Assembly (NCBI RefSeq): GCF_028009165.1
Contig: NW_026611617.1
Span: 630,001 to 694,000 of the forward strand
Direction: 5' to 3'
Origin: Akanthomyces muscarius
Lineage: Eukaryota > Ascomycota > Sordariomycetes > Hypocreales > Cordycipitaceae
Length of the DNA stretch: 64,000 bases
Shown here: in pieces, positions 34,122 through 45,843 of the stretch
Position numbering within the stretch: the stretch's first letter is position 1
Layout: every line of letters begins with the position of its first letter
Made by a program: the position numbers and the translations under genes
The notes under the pieces: model-generated
Database searches by the model: none
What the model saw: only the letters and a program-made list of their open reading frames with translations
What the model was told of the DNA's origin: nothing

Positions 34122-36045
34122 CTTGTTTTAAAAAGCTACCCAATTGCTTTTCTGAGCTGTGGCCGGCCGTCAAGTGACCTCCCGGAATGTGGCTTATAAG
34201 TCCCGGAGGTCGGGCCCCGCGGCCTTCGGGGCCGTGCCGTCCAAGATTGCCGATGACGATGCTGCGTCCAATCGCGTAGACGAAGCGTAAATAAGGTCCA
34301 ATCAGGAGAGGGTGCCAGCGAAGAATGGAAATACCCCGCAAAATAAATAAATCAGCTCACGGCAGAAGAAGCATGGCCAGCGATAAGAGGTCTGCTGGCC
34401 CCGAAAGTTGCGCCAAGGAACGCGGGGGTGGCTTTGGGGTTATTGCATGAGAGAGTTGCAGCGCGACGCAAGTGCCGTTTATGCAGTTTGGAGACGGGTC
34501 GCATTGGGCAACGATTAGCATGATTCAGAGTTGACGACTGCCTTTGAAGCGGCGAAAATGATTGAATTAAAAAGGGCCTGAGTCATGCCACCGTATGGCT
34601 GTATAGCAAGTCCACGATGTGACAGCAAAAACAGGTCTAGCGCATACAACGTGCAGCCCTATGGTATGAATTCGGCTGTTCATTTCAGTACGCGCATCAC
34701 GGAAGTATGCGGTGTTTAGTCACCGATGCTGTGAGCTCTCGACGGCTCCTGTGGACAGCCCGGGTCAGCCTCGCCAGCGACACATGCCTTGCCACTCAGA
34801 CCTCACATGCGTACTGCCAAGTCCGCGACGTCCGTAAACTTGATCAGCCAATATGTGCTGTATAGACGGACCTGGAACGATTTGCCCCTCACAATTGGTC
34901 GCCGCGTTGTATTATCACCAGCGGCCTACTCCGACCGACAGCCCGAGACGTGCACGCCATGCCGCCTGATGAGCGGCGACTCTGTCTGCCTAAGCCAACG
35001 CCATGTACGACTACTCAGGTAGTACGGGAATGAGCGCAACACCAGTCGTTCAGAATGCGTGCAACCTGGGCGCAGACCGGGGGAGATGCGGAGGAACACG
35101 AGGCGATGCCTACAGTGTCGATGTTGTGCTACGGTTACATAATCTGCCGCAGACCAATAGCGGGACGAAGCCTTTTGTCAAGGCATCGTTGAAGCTTGTG
35201 CCGCAAAGGGCATGCATCAAAATCGGCGTGCTTTTGGCGCGCAGTACGGTGACGTGCACTTGACATTGCGAGGCGCGGGACGGCAATGAGCTCAAATCCG
35301 TACCGTTACCTGGCGAATGTAGGACTTGGCCAAGGCAATGTCAAGAAGCGATAACAAGGATCAATTGAACTCGCCGGATTTGCTTGATTTTAAGTGAGAC
35401 GTAAGAAAAGAAAGTTGTGTAAAAGCTCCGTGTGGAGGCCGGCGGGATGACACCGGAGGCGGACCGGCACGGAGCATTGCTGACGTTTTGCTCAGGCCAT
35501 TAATGTCTGAAGATCGAATCGGACCATTTAGTTGACCGACATTTTGGAAATTATCTATTCATTATTGACTGTGTGCCATATGTACCATGCCAACCGGAGA
35601 TGCTATGCAATGACATCATGCGGTCCGGCGACGTCGCCACGGCGCCAGTACGGAGATAATTATCCCACTCAGCCGACACTCAGCCGAAACAATAAAACAA
35701 GCCTTTCATCGTGTCTCTCGCAGGGCGTTGTTGACAGCGATCTGCCATGACACTGCAGTTCTCACCAGTAGGCCGTATTCGGAGCGGGCTACCGGCGCCC
35801 ACCAATCAGCGCCTGCATAAATGCCCCTCCAAAGCTTCACTTGGAATACCCCACCTCCGTGACTCCCAAGTTTTTCTCACCCGTCTGATGCATCGGCCCG
35901 GATCTTCTCTTGATTAGTTTCCTTCATATATGCCCTCTACCGCCGAGATTACTTTCGAGATTGGCCACACGCACGTACGGGAGAGAAACGCGCCAGTCCA
36001 CTGTCTATACTGTTTTCGCCCCCATCCATCGCCTGCCCCGCCACG
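34122..36045. other. Intergenic region upstream of LEU4
   Basis: 1.9 kb of divergent promoter space, with only short ORFs. The proximal 200 bp holds a CCAAT box near 35800, a TGACTC element at 35870 and upstream ATGs (35888, 35930) before the LEU4 start. Confidence 0.6.
35870..35875. promoter_or_regulatory. TGACTC element before LEU4
   Basis: A Gcn4/CPC1-type core (six of seven bases of TGASTCA), 171 bp before the LEU4 ATG. Leucine-pathway genes are known targets of general amino-acid control. A single imperfect site is modest evidence. Confidence 0.4.
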
Positions 36046-38129
36046 ATGCCGATGTACGCTGTGACCCCACGATGATGAAGCTACTTGTGCGATTGAGGAG
36101 CTCGCGGGTTCGCTGACTTTGTGATTCCACAGGCTCAAGGAACCGTCGAAAAAATACAAGGCGTTCAAGGTAAGCTGGGACTCGACTGGAGGCTGCTTCA
36201 TTGCTGACCTTTTAGCCTGTGAAATTGGCCAACCGCCAATGGCCAGACAAGACTATTGAAAAGGCCCCTCGATGGCTTTCGTATGTTCAACGACCCAAGC
36301 AAACCACTCTCGCTAACGATTTTCAGCTCCTGCCTTCGTGATGGCAACCAAAGTCTGCCCGATCCCATGGTAGGTTCAGCAATCCGAAGCACCAGCACCA
36401 ACACCAGCTAACACCCCCAGAACGGCGACGAGAAATGGGCCTACTTCAAGATGCTCTGCGACCTCGGCTACAAGGAGATTGAAGTCTCCTTCCCCTCTGC
36501 CTCGCAGATCGACTTTGACTTTACCCGCCGCCTCATCGAGACCCCCGGCGCCGTCCCCGACGACGTCTTCCTGCAGGTCCTGTCGCCGTGCCGCCCCGAC
36601 CTCATCCGCCGCACCGTCGAGTCCGTCCGCGGCGCCAAAAACGCCATCATCCACATCTACCTCGCCACCAGCGCGTGCTTCCGTCAGGTCGTCTTTGGCT
36701 ACACCGAGGAGCAGACCCTCGCGCTGGCCGCCGAGTGCGCCACCCTCGTCCGGTCCCTGACAAAGGACAACCCCGACGCCGCCGGCACCAACTGGCAGTT
36801 TGAATTCTCGCCCGAGTGCTTCTCTGACACGGACCCCGACTACGCCGTGCGCGTGTGCCAGGCCGTCAAGACCGCCTGGGGCCCGAACAACACCAACGAC
36901 AAGATCATCTTCAACCTGCCGGCAACCGTCGAGCTCGCGACACCCAACATCTACGCCGACCTGATTGAGTCCTTTTGCAACAACATTGGCGACCGCGACA
37001 GCGTGTGCGTGTCTCTGCATCCTCACAATGACCGCGGCTGTAGTGTCGCCGCCGCCGAGCTCGGCCAGATGGCTGGTGCCGACCGCGTCGAGGGCTGTCT
37101 GTTTGGCAACGGAGAGCGCACTGGCAACGTCGACCTCGTCACCCTCGCCCTGAACCTCTACACACAAGGCGTCACGCCCGAGATTGACTTTTCCAACCTC
37201 AACCCTGTTATCGACATGGTCGAGTCTTGCACAAAGATTCCCGTTCACCAGCGTGCGCCGTACGGCGGCAGCCTCGTCTGCGCCGCCTTTTCCGGCAGCC
37301 ACCAGGACGCCATCAAAAAGGGCTTCCAGAGCCGCCAGGCCCGCGGTCTGTCCAGCGAGGATCCCTGGGACGCCATGCCCTACCTGCCTCTGGACCCCCA
37401 GGACATTGGCCGCAACTACGAGGCCATTATCCGCATCAACTCGCAGTCGGGCAAGGGCGGCAGCGCCTTTATCTTACAGACCAAGCTGCAGCTCGACCTC
37501 CCGCGCAGCTTCCAGGTTGCCTTTTCCAACGTTGTGCAGCGTCGCGCCGAGGAGCTGGGCCGCGAGCTCCTGGCCAACGAAATCACCGACCTCTTCGAGT
37601 CGACGTACTTTCTCAACAACAACCCCCGTCTCAGCCTCGTCGACTACAGCATCACGCCCGACCGAAGCGAGGGTGCGGCAGCGACTGCCGACGGCAAGAC
37701 GCCCGATACCAAGAGCGCCATGCGTATCTTTGAGGGCGTTATTGTCCTGGACGGCAAGGAGTACAGGCTGCGCGGCAAGGGCAACGGCCCCATCTCCAGC
37801 ATGGCGGCGGCCCTCAAGGATGTCGGCATCGACTTTGATGTCAACGACTACAAGGAGCACGCTATTGGTGAGGGTCGCAGCGTAAAGGCCGCCTCTTATA
37901 TCGAGTGCAAGCCCACCGGCATGAAGCAGACGGTGTGGGGTGTCGGTATCCACGAAGACGTGGTACAGAGCTCTCTCCTTGCCTTGTTGAGTGCTGCCAG
38001 CAATGTAAGTAATGACCCAGCGGTTGAATTCAGTCACTAACAAGATCGCAGTTCATGACGAGCCGGCCTACCAGCCCCATCCTGAAGCCCAGAGTGGCGC
38101 CCATTTCCCAAGCGGACCAGAAAAGTTGA
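36046..38129 (+). CDS. leu4: 2-isopropylmalate synthase
   Basis: First committed step of leucine synthesis: acetyl-CoA plus 2-ketoisovalerate to 2-isopropylmalate. Six exons: 36046-36053, 36133-36169, 36216-36280, 36327-36369, 36421-38004 and 38052-38129, giving 604 aa. Introns are 79, 46, 46, 51 and 47 nt. The first exon carries only eight bases; splicing completes MPMLKEPSKKYKAFKPVKLA. The catalytic SCLRDGNQSLPDPM and metal-binding SLHPHNDRG motifs of the HMGL-like TIM barrel are present. The C-terminal third is the leucine-sensing regulatory domain (GVIVLDGKEYRLRGKGNGP onward). No AUG-led mitochondrial presequence is visible, although an open Arg-rich frame precedes the ATG. A TGACTC site lies upstream. 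Confidence 0.96.
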
Positions 38130-38267
38130 TTGTATTTCTAGCAATATAACAGTACTTTGATTTGTCAATGTATCTCACATATAATGAATAGGCAATGCAT
38201 TCACGATGCTCCAGGTGTTTCCAAACCAGCAATAAACCACTATAATTCGTATTTTATCGTATAAATG

Positions 38268-39634
38268 TCAATCCTCGGCACGAAGCAGGCTCGTCTCCTC
38301 ATCCGGGATCCGGGCAGGCTTCTTTTCCACATCCGGCGTCTTCTTCTGCACGCCCACCCAGATCGCCGCGCCAACAATCAGTAAGCTTCCGATGAAGCTC
38401 TCCACCGGCGGCGTGGTGCCCCAGACGACCTTTTCAATGACGAGCGCCGTCACGAGCTGCGTGTAAATCATGTTGGTCGCGCGGCCCGCACGCTCCCGCT
38501 GCAGGCCCTCTGTGAGGAGCACCTGCAGCAGGAAGCCGGAGAGGCCGATGGACAGGAGGAGCAGCCACTGGGGGGTGCTCTGCGGCGTCTGGAAGCCAAT
38601 GTCCGGGTGGAGCAGCAGGACGGCGCAGGAGAAGACGGTGGAGGCGACGGCAAAGTAGTTTACGCTGACGAGCGAGTGGACGCGCGTGCCGATGACGCGG
38701 ATCGTGGCGTAGGCGGTGGCGGCGGCAAAGGAGCCGAGCACGGCGAGGACGACGGCAAAGGAGCGCTCGGCGGGCGTGGCGGGCACGGGCTTGAAGATGC
38801 CGTCGAGGGCGTGAACGGCGGTGTCGTTGTGCGGATGGTGGAAGGGGAGGTGCGAGAAGAGGAAGCTGGGGCGGGCGATGAAGAGCACGCCGGTGAGGGC
38901 AATGATTCCCGCGATGCCTTCGACAATGGTGAATGGTTCCTGCGTGAAGCGTCAGTTTTTGCAGTTGGAGCGGGGATGGGGTGAGTTCGTACCCGCAAGG
39001 CGACCCAGCAGACAAAGCTCGTCAGCGTGGGCACGAGAAACGTTATGACGGTCGAGTCTGCAATGTCCAAGAATGAAAGCGAGTCTTTATCACGTCAGCA
39101 TCGAGATGGCACCGTGAGGGCGGGGTGTCGGCTTACAGTACAGCCCAAAGAGACCAATCGTGCCCGCCGCGCCGCGCAGCACCAGCAGGCCCCGGACGCC
39201 CGGCGGGCCGAGCGGGAAGTCGGGCACCTTTTTGTACCACATGTACGCGGAGCCAATGCCGGCTGTGACGGTCATGCGGACAAAGATGATTTGCAGCGCG
39301 TGGAACTTGGTGTCGAAGCCGGTCTCCAGCAGCCGCGTCGTCATGGCCATCTGTGCCGGTCAGCGAGTGTTGGTACATGGGTGCTGTGGTGAGAGGGAGG
39401 CTTTCTTACAATGGAAGCAAATATTTGGGCGAGAAAGACGAAAAAGAGGCCAATGTTGTTCTGGTAAAAGGCCTTGGTGCGGCTCCAGAACGTGGTGCTT
39501 TGCTCGTCGGCGGCATCGGATCCCTGGGGAGCTTGCGAGGCGTTGCCGTTGATGTTATCATCAGTCTGCGACGCTGAGCTTCCAGCCGGCCGGGCGGCAG
39601 CATCGGGCGTCGTCTTGACCGCTCCGTAGGCCAT
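38268..39634 (-). CDS. EamA/DMT-superfamily transporter
   Basis: Drug/metabolite transporter-type integral membrane protein, about ten membrane spans in two EamA halves. Four exons: 39410-39634, 39137-39350, 38993-39084 and 38268-38939; introns 59, 52 and 53 nt, all in frame, 400 aa. ATG 39634 is the first in-frame ATG (a GTG lies upstream). The first 60 residues are hydrophilic. The end of the first repeat reads IADSTVITFLVPTLTSFVCW, then REPFTIVEGIAG follows across intron 3, typical of fungal EamA proteins. The hydrophilic tail ends DEETSLLRAED, whose EETSLL resembles an acidic dileucine vacuolar/endosomal sorting signal. Substrate unknown. It is convergent with LEU4, 138 bp away. Confidence 0.9.
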
Positions 39635-40213
39635 AGCGAATGAGATGCTATTCACGGGTCGTGGACAAAAAGTTTTCCAAAGATCGGGCCGGAGGGTGAT
39701 GTCTCTGTCCGGTATGTTGAAGCGGGGAAAGCCGTAGAAACCGATAATCAGTCTATCCGGATTCAGAACTACCCTACTTTCGCAAGGTGAATGAAAGTTG
39801 GCGGGTTTGTGGAGGAATGAAGTCGGACTGAGAGGTTCTCGGCGGCTGTGTTCGGGGAAACGGCGCTAACTCACCGATCCACTCGGTGGCGATGCGGGAT
39901 CAGCTATATAACTGGCTGCTGCATTGTCATCTGCCATCTTCCAAGGTCTTTTTCATTCTTATTCCGAAAACTTCTCTTCAGCAAGCTTGTGCACAGTATG
40001 AGCGAATTAATATAGTACGCAGTCTGATCGTGCGGTGCCTGCTAAGTGAACGTGCTATTTACACTAGTCCAACACAGCGGAATCGGTGGTACTGCTAAAA
40101 AGAAGGTTGTAAAATGTGTGTCCATCTACCCGCCTTGTATTCCCGCTTGATAAAATCCGTACACTATACATGAAAGCTGCATTATATAAACGCTGCACTT
40201 TATAAACGCTGCA
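39635..40213. other. Intergenic region
   Basis: 579 bp holding the EamA-transporter promoter and the 3' end of the citrate carrier. Nothing else seen. Confidence 0.6.
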
Positions 40214-41237
40214 TCATAGATGGACGCCGGTCATGATACCGACTACCTGCTCATACACCGTAAAGACAATGCCACCGCTCAGTATCAGCCGCCCTAGGCG
40301 CATGGTACTACCGCTCCAAAAGCCACGAATCCCACGCTGGTTGAGAATATGCCGAAACGCCTCGCCAGTCGAGGCGCCGTCGACACCCTGGGCGACGGTC
40401 TTGATCGAGTCAAACGGCTGCGTGGCATAGACGGTGACAACCCCCGCAACGGCACCCGAGACAAAAGTGGCGGCGGTATTTTGCGGAACGTTGTGCTTTT
40501 TGCAAAGCTCTTTTATCATGTTGTAGGTGCCCATGCGAACGGCAGAGGTGGCAGACTGCTTCACCGTCGTCGAGGCGAGACCGCGGTACAGCTCGCCGAC
40601 ACCCTTCTCACGCACCATGAGGGAGACAGCATGGGTGCCACCCTTGAAGCGACGGCGACCGCTCTTGGCGTCATCGATGCTGCAAAAGTCAGTGGTGCGC
40701 CCGGGCGGTCGAGGACGGATACGACGTACAGCGCAATCTTGATACGCTCCGTTGGTGTGACGGCGACGATGCTCTCCACAGCACCGGCCACCATGCCAGC
40801 CAGGACGCCGCGGCTGGCGGACAAGCGGCCATGGTCGTCCACAAGCATGTTTTTAATGTAGTCAAATGATAGAAAGCGAACGCCGGCTTTGAAAGTGGTG
40901 CCCAGGACGAGTGTCGAGCAGCCCGTGTAGATGGAGCGGATGCCATCCTGGCGAGCCGTCTGAATGATGACAGAAAACGGGTTCGTGGAACTGGACTTAA
41001 ACGCCTGCAGCTGAGCTCTCGTCTTTGCAAACTCAAACGGATACTGCAACGCGGTTAGAGGGTGGGCAGCGAGAATCGGCAGCTACTCACGGTGACTGTA
41101 GCCTCGACGCCGCCAGCAATACCTCCCGAGATGAGGGAAACCAAGGGCGTCGGCTGGATCTTGGTTGTGGGCTTGGCGGCAGCCTCTCGAGCTTCAGATG
41201 GACTTGCAAGAAGGCTACCAGCCTGAGCGAGAGACAT
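40214..41237 (-). CDS. ctp1: Mitochondrial tricarboxylate (citrate) carrier
   Basis: Inner-membrane exchanger of citrate/isocitrate for malate and related anions, supplying cytosolic acetyl-CoA. Three exons: 41091-41237, 40730-41043 and 40214-40679; introns 47 and 50 nt; 308 aa. It has three mitochondrial-carrier repeats with PX(D/E)XX(K/R)-type signatures: YPFEFAKTR (across intron 1), TPTERIKIAL (across intron 2, followed by IDDAK) and QPFDSIKT. The sequence is closest to the CTP1 subgroup by memory (SGGIAGGVEATVTYPFE; VGELYRGLASTTVKQSA). It is divergent from the Zn2Cys6 regulator at 41626; cluster membership is doubtful. Confidence 0.93.
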
Positions 41238-41625
41238 GGCGATTGTGCGGCGGAGTCTGCGTGGCTGCAGAGGAGAACACCGGGCGCATGTTGTGCCCTT
41301 CGACCGCGAGACTCAAACTATATGGCATGATTGCTGTTTGATGATTGCGAGCTCTTCAAAAATATTGCAGCGGCATGTTTCCGTCGAAACTCGCGCCAAC
41401 GCCACCGTACCCAGAGTGAGTTGGTGATGTGGGTCTGGCCGTCTCCCGCGGATAGCATCCAGTACGGCAGTTGACCCGGCACACTTCCCGTCCGAGTTCC
41501 ATGAACAACTCATCAGAAGTGGCCGTCTCTGCTGTTCCATCAAGACATCTCAATTATGTGAGGCGTAACATACTACCCGCTGCAGCACAGCCAAAACATA
41601 TCCACCTGCCAGCATTCTAGGCAAC
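41238..41625. other. Divergent promoter citrate carrier/Zn2Cys6 regulator
   Basis: 388 bp, no gene. It holds the CTCCCGCGG element listed separately. Confidence 0.6.
41443..41451. promoter_or_regulatory. CTCCCGCGG element before the regulator gene
   Basis: 175 bp upstream of ATG 41626. It shares its nine bases with the longer element in the PrpF and MFS promoters (44330 and 46239). CCG-CGG inverted triplets are typical Zn2Cys6 targets; NirA/NIT4 sites (CTCCGHGG) are similar but not identical. Confidence 0.5.
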
Positions 41626-44216
41626 ATGTCGGAAGAACAGATGGTGCCGCGGGCATCTGGCCGCACCACAATCTCTGGCCGTCCACGGAGACGAGCAGTC
41701 GAGGCCTGTACCTTTTGTCGCAGACGCAAGGTGAGACCGACTCGGCCATGGGTGCGCAAGGATTGCCTCCGCGGGAGGCCTGACCTTATCACCGATACTG
41801 ACAACCAATCCTATACCACATCAGATCAAGTGCAATAATGAACAGCCAATCTGTGCTAATTGCAAAATCTACGAGCAAGTTTGCATTTACGTCCCGTTGC
41901 ACCCGTCGGCCGAACCCAAGGGAGCTACTGCCGCTGCCACCTCCTCTCACTCCACGCGGTCCAAAGCTCGTCCCCGGCGAACCGTCAAGACAAGGCCGTC
42001 AGCTAGTCGTGAGACGCCTACGCCACCACCGCGCGAAAGGCTGTCAACCGAGAGAAGCGGCCACGATGACGCCGATGATACCGGCGCCGTCCCCGTGGAA
42101 CAAATGGGCCAGAGGCGGGTCGATGGCGACTCGAGTGAGGGCCTTCCCCAGCCCGGCCGGGGTGCGAGTGTCTCACGCGTCACCGTCGCCTCCAACAATG
42201 TGTCCAGCTACCACGGCCATACCAGCACCCTGTATGAGGAGCAAGCACCAGAACGCGAAGCTCGTCCGCGTGTTCCCGATGACTGGGTCGAAAAGGGCCT
42301 GGTCGCCGAGGCCGCGCGCCAACGCCAGCTCGAGGAGTTCAACTTTCACACCGGGAGGCTCGATTTTGACGATGTAGACCCTGACCTGGGCATGCACCTC
42401 CTGAACCTGCACTGGAATCGTCAGCACCACTCATTCAATATTACGTACCGGCCAGCCTTTATGCGGGACATGGCATGCAGCGGGCCCTACTTCTCCAAGT
42501 TGTTGCTAAATGCGCTGTACTTTGGCGCGTCGAAATTCTCCCCGCGTCTCGACGTTAGAAGAGACCCGAGGGACGTCCGTACTGCCGGATGGAAGTATAG
42601 AGAGCGTGTCCGTAAGCTTTTGGGGACTGCACTGGACCGGAGCGACATTACAACAATCCAGGCACTGCTCATCATGTCCAACTCGCTGTTTGCTTTGGGC
42701 GATGAGCGAAGTGCTGCGTGGCTATATGCGGGGCTGGCTATCCGCATGATCATTGACCTGGGCATGCACGTAGATGTGGAGGACCGGAGAAGCACACGAA
42801 GGTTTACCGACGAGGACTTGGAAATTCGGAGGCGCGTCTTTTGGTCTGCATTCAGTAGGTACAATCCCTGGGAGCATATGTCACGGTTCTAATTTCCGCA
42901 GTCGTAGACAAGATTCAGAGTCTCTACCAAGGACGGCCCATAACGTTAAAGGAGTCAGATACGCTCGTACCTATCAAGTTTCTCGACACGTACGAAGAGT
43001 TCGAGTACTGGAGGCCTATGGCATTCAGCCTACAGAGTATCGAGTACCCGGGAACGCCAGCTTACAGTGTATCGACATTTACCGCGCTATGCCGCTTGTC
43101 TGTCGTGATGGGTGATATTCTAAGCGGCGTCTATGCTGAGCGGACGTTTGACAAATCCCCCAATGAGCTCTCAAAGCTTCTCGAGAACCTCGACAGCAAG
43201 CTGAAAGCGTGGAAGTCGTCACTACCAAAGCACCTGGAGATGGACCCAGAGGATGTCCTAAAGGCAACGCCACCACACGTGTTTAGTCTCAAGTACGTCA
43301 ACCCAGGCAACGTCAAGGCAAGACTAATTCGAGAAGTGCCATGTACAACGTTCTGCGCATCCTGCTCCACCGCCCTTTTGTTGCAGACGGCCATCTTTAT
43401 GGCAACTTGCGAGATATTTCAGTCAAGTCCTTCATGACCTGTGTTTCCGCTGCAGACCACATTGTCATGCTATTACGCGCCTATGACTGCGCGTTTGCAG
43501 TTGCGCGGGCACCGTACCTGATATCGTACGCTTGCTATGTTGCGGCCACGATTCACGTGCGCATTGCTGCCAAGAGAACTGCCGACTCAGAGGCATACAA
43601 CAGCCTCGCGACGTGCCTTGCCATATTCAACCGCAACCAGGAGACGAACAAGGCCATTCAACGAGCACAGCACATCATCCAGGGCCTCATGAAGCGTCTC
43701 GGCGTGCCAGAGCCAAGTCCAGAGATGATTTCGGGCTGGAGCGGGAAGCAAGACCTGGCCGCGCGCGGAATGTCAGGACCCCTCCTCCCGGACATGTCAC
43801 GGGTAAGCAGCCAGAGGGTTGACAGCCGGCCGCGCAATCCAGAGACTTCCGAACTCCAGCACCCAGCAGCCCCGCCTACTCAGCTTCGGGGCTTTGCACA
43901 CGGTGTGTTCGAAGGTGCGGTTTCCCCGACCGTAGGGTGGTCAGACATTGATGGCATCATCCAGAGCTTTGTCCGGGCTCCAGAGGCCATACCCCACGGA
44001 ATGGACCTTGCGTACCAGTTTTCTGGAAATGCCGCGGATGCCCAAGATGGCGTGTCACATATGCAGGGCGGTCCTAGTCTCAACTCCGGGGTTTACGGCC
44101 TGGCGAGCAGAGACAAGGAGATGCCGTGGCCGGCCGACATGGTGTATGGAGCAGCGTCGACGGATGATTTGCTGTTTGGCCTGAATGGTGCCGCACTCGA
44201 CAGCTTTCAATTCTAG
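41626..44216 (+). CDS. Zn(II)2Cys6 transcription factor of the PrpF/MFS trio
   Basis: Probable pathway-specific nuclear regulator, 801 aa. Exons 41626-41730, 41825-42854, 42902-43292 and 43337-44216; introns 94, 47 and 44 nt, in frame. Intron 1 splits the DNA-binding domain. When joined, the spacing is C-x2-C-x6-C-x6-C-x2-C-x6-C (CTFCRRRKIKC, then CANCKIYEQVC). A basic, Pro/Ser-rich linker follows, then the fungal-specific middle homology domain (HSFNITYRPAFMRDMACSGP; ALLIMSNSLFALGDERSAAW; RRRVFWSAF-IVDKIQSLYQG). The C terminus is Ser/Gly/Asp-rich and probably activating. It lies head-to-tail with the PrpF-family and MFS genes, and all three promoters share a CTCCCGYGG element, so self- and cluster control is inferred. 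Confidence 0.9.
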
Positions 44217-44541
44217 CGGCTACAAGTCACAAATGCTACTCGTCTGGTGAATTCGTGAATTTGGTAGCCGTCGGCGGGTTGGTGGCGGGTCGGTGGCGTC
44301 AACCACTCCACACCATTGATTCCCGTGAGCTCCCGTGGGAAGAGGGTGCGTATCGCGGGTGCGCGGCATACCCCGTCGAAAATATTACAATTTCATGGCT
44401 TCGTGCCGGGAAAATGACAACAGAACCCAGTCACCGGGCATCCGAGATGACCTATCCACGAGCCCTAGTGCCAATGCTACAAAACACGCAGAGGTATCCG
44501 ACACCTTAGCATCCTGATGGCTGTTCAATAATACACAAGGA
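44217..44541. other. Intergenic, PrpF promoter
   Basis: 325 bp; contains the palindromic element at 44330. No gene. Confidence 0.6.
44330..44343. promoter_or_regulatory. CTCCCGTGGGAAGA element before the PrpF gene
   Basis: A 14-mer that differs at one base from the 14-mer in the MFS promoter (46239-46252). The core TCCCGTGGGA is near-palindromic. It lies 199-212 bp before ATG 44542. Confidence 0.55.
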
Positions 44542-45843
44542 ATGACCTCTCGGCTCACGACTCTCACCGGCCTGTTGGAGCAAGTTCCAATCTTCAAACG
44601 CACGCCTATATACACCCCGTCCATTGTACTCAATACGAGAGCCATGGCTCCCCGGCGTGTCCTACACTCTATGCCTTCTGTGCTGATGCGCGCCGGTACC
44701 TCCAAGGGTCTCTTTATCCATCGCGCGAACCTTCCGGAATCCCAATCCGACTGGGCTCAGGCCATTGTCGCGGCAATGGGATCCTGCTACGCCGACCCCA
44801 AGCAGATTGATGGTCTCGGTGGTGGGTCGAGCGTCACGTCCAAGGTTGCTGTCATTGCTCCCTCGGCTCATTCCGAGATTGACATTGACTACACGTTTGT
44901 TCAGGTGGCTGTTGGCGAGGAAAAGATTGATCTGTCTGGGAACTGCGGCAACATGGTGTCTGGCGTCGGCCCATTTGCGGTGCAGGAGAATCTCGTCTGC
45001 GCCGAAGCCGGAGCCCGGACTATAGACGTCCGCATTCTCAATACAAACACAAACAGAGTCATAGTCGAGACGATTGAGCTTGACGAGGATGGACGGGTGG
45101 TGGAGGATGGCGAGTGTCACATCCCAGGCGTGGCCGCCCCCGGTGCCCCGATCAAGGTCGCCTTTGTCGAGCCCGCAGGCAGCATGACGGGCGAAATGTT
45201 CCCCACCGGCCGGCTCTCCGAAGAGATTGAGGTCAGCGCGGTCGAAGGCCTCGAGAGTTTCAAGGCAGAGGTGACAATCGTCGACTGCGCAAACCCATTT
45301 GTCCTGATTGATGTGAGCTCGCTCCCCGGTGTTGTGGCGCAAAATGCGGAATTACAAGCTCAGGTCGTCGAAGCCATCCGCTGCGAGTCTGCCGTACGCA
45401 TGGGTCTCGCCCACACCGTCGAGGAAGCATCAAACACAAGGGGGACCCCCAAAGCGGCTATATTGATGTCTTCCCACACGTCCAAGTCGGACCTCAAGGT
45501 CAGAGCATACAGCATGGGCAAGCCGCACCCCAGTCTACAGCTCACTGGTGGTGTCTGCCTCGCCGCCGCCGCGTGTATTGAGCACACTGTCCCGTACCGT
45601 CTACGGATGGCATCGGCGCGCGGTCTTGCCACTGTGCCGTTCACCCCTAGCCCGGTGACAGATTCCGGGTTTATGCTGGCAACCTCGGAAAAGGAGGACA
45701 CGGTCCGCCTCGAGCACAGCCGAGGAGTGATGACAATGGACGTGAGGAAGAGCCTGACGAAGAACGGCGTCAGTATTGAGCAGGTCAGCGGCGTCCGTAC
45801 GGCGAGGAGACTTTTTGAAGGCAATGTCCTGTATTACGCATAG
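44542..45843 (+). CDS. PrpF-family isomerase (aconitate/methylitaconate isomerase-type)
   Basis: Diaminopimelate-epimerase-fold enzyme that moves double bonds in tricarboxylic or related acids. Known family activities are 2-methylaconitate isomerisation (PrpF), 4-oxalomesaconate tautomerisation (GalD) and aconitate delta-isomerisation (Adi1 of Ustilago). Intronless, 433 aa from ATG 44542, or 399 aa from ATG 44644, where family similarity begins (MAPRRVLHSMPSVLMRAGTS). The first 34 residues contain Arg/Lys and Thr but no acidic residue except one Glu and could be a mitochondrial presequence. Family motifs: MRAGTSKGLFIH, GLGGGSSVTSKVAV, GNCGNMVSGVGPFA and GKPHPSLQLTGGVCLAAAA. The neighbours (regulator, transporter) suggest use or export of an organic acid. 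Exact reaction unknown. Confidence 0.93.
   Translation: MTSRLTTLTGLLEQVPIFKRTPIYTPSIVLNTRAMAPRRVLHSMPSVLMRAGTSKGLFIHRANLPESQSDWAQAIVAAMGSCYADPKQIDGLGGGSSVTSKVAVIAPSAHSEIDIDYTFVQVAVGEEKIDLSGNCGNMVSGVGPFAVQENLVCAEAGARTIDVRILNTNTNRVIVETIELDEDGRVVEDGECHIPGVAAPGAPIKVAFVEPAGSMTGEMFPTGRLSEEIEVSAVEGLESFKAEVTIVDCANPFVLIDVSSLPGVVAQNAELQAQVVEAIRCESAVRMGLAHTVEEASNTRGTPKAAILMSSHTSKSDLKVRAYSMGKPHPSLQLTGGVCLAAAACIEHTVPYRLRMASARGLATVPFTPSPVTDSGFMLATSEKEDTVRLEHSRGVMTMDVRKSLTKNGVSIEQVSGVRTARRLFEGNVLYYA

Noticed and set aside
33177..34199. 340-codon plus-strand frame over the amidohydrolase
   Set aside because: Shadow of the GC-rich sense gene; composition is Val/Arg/Ala-rich without motifs.
34926..34934. CTACTCCGA in the far upstream region of LEU4
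   Set aside because: A single match to the 9-bp element far from any start codon; treated as background.
36951..36959. CTACGCCGA inside LEU4 coding sequence
   Set aside because: Explained by Tyr-Ala-Asp codons in GC-rich coding DNA, not regulatory.
36376..37302. 308-codon minus-strand frame over LEU4
   Set aside because: Shadow frame; LEU4 motifs are on the plus strand.
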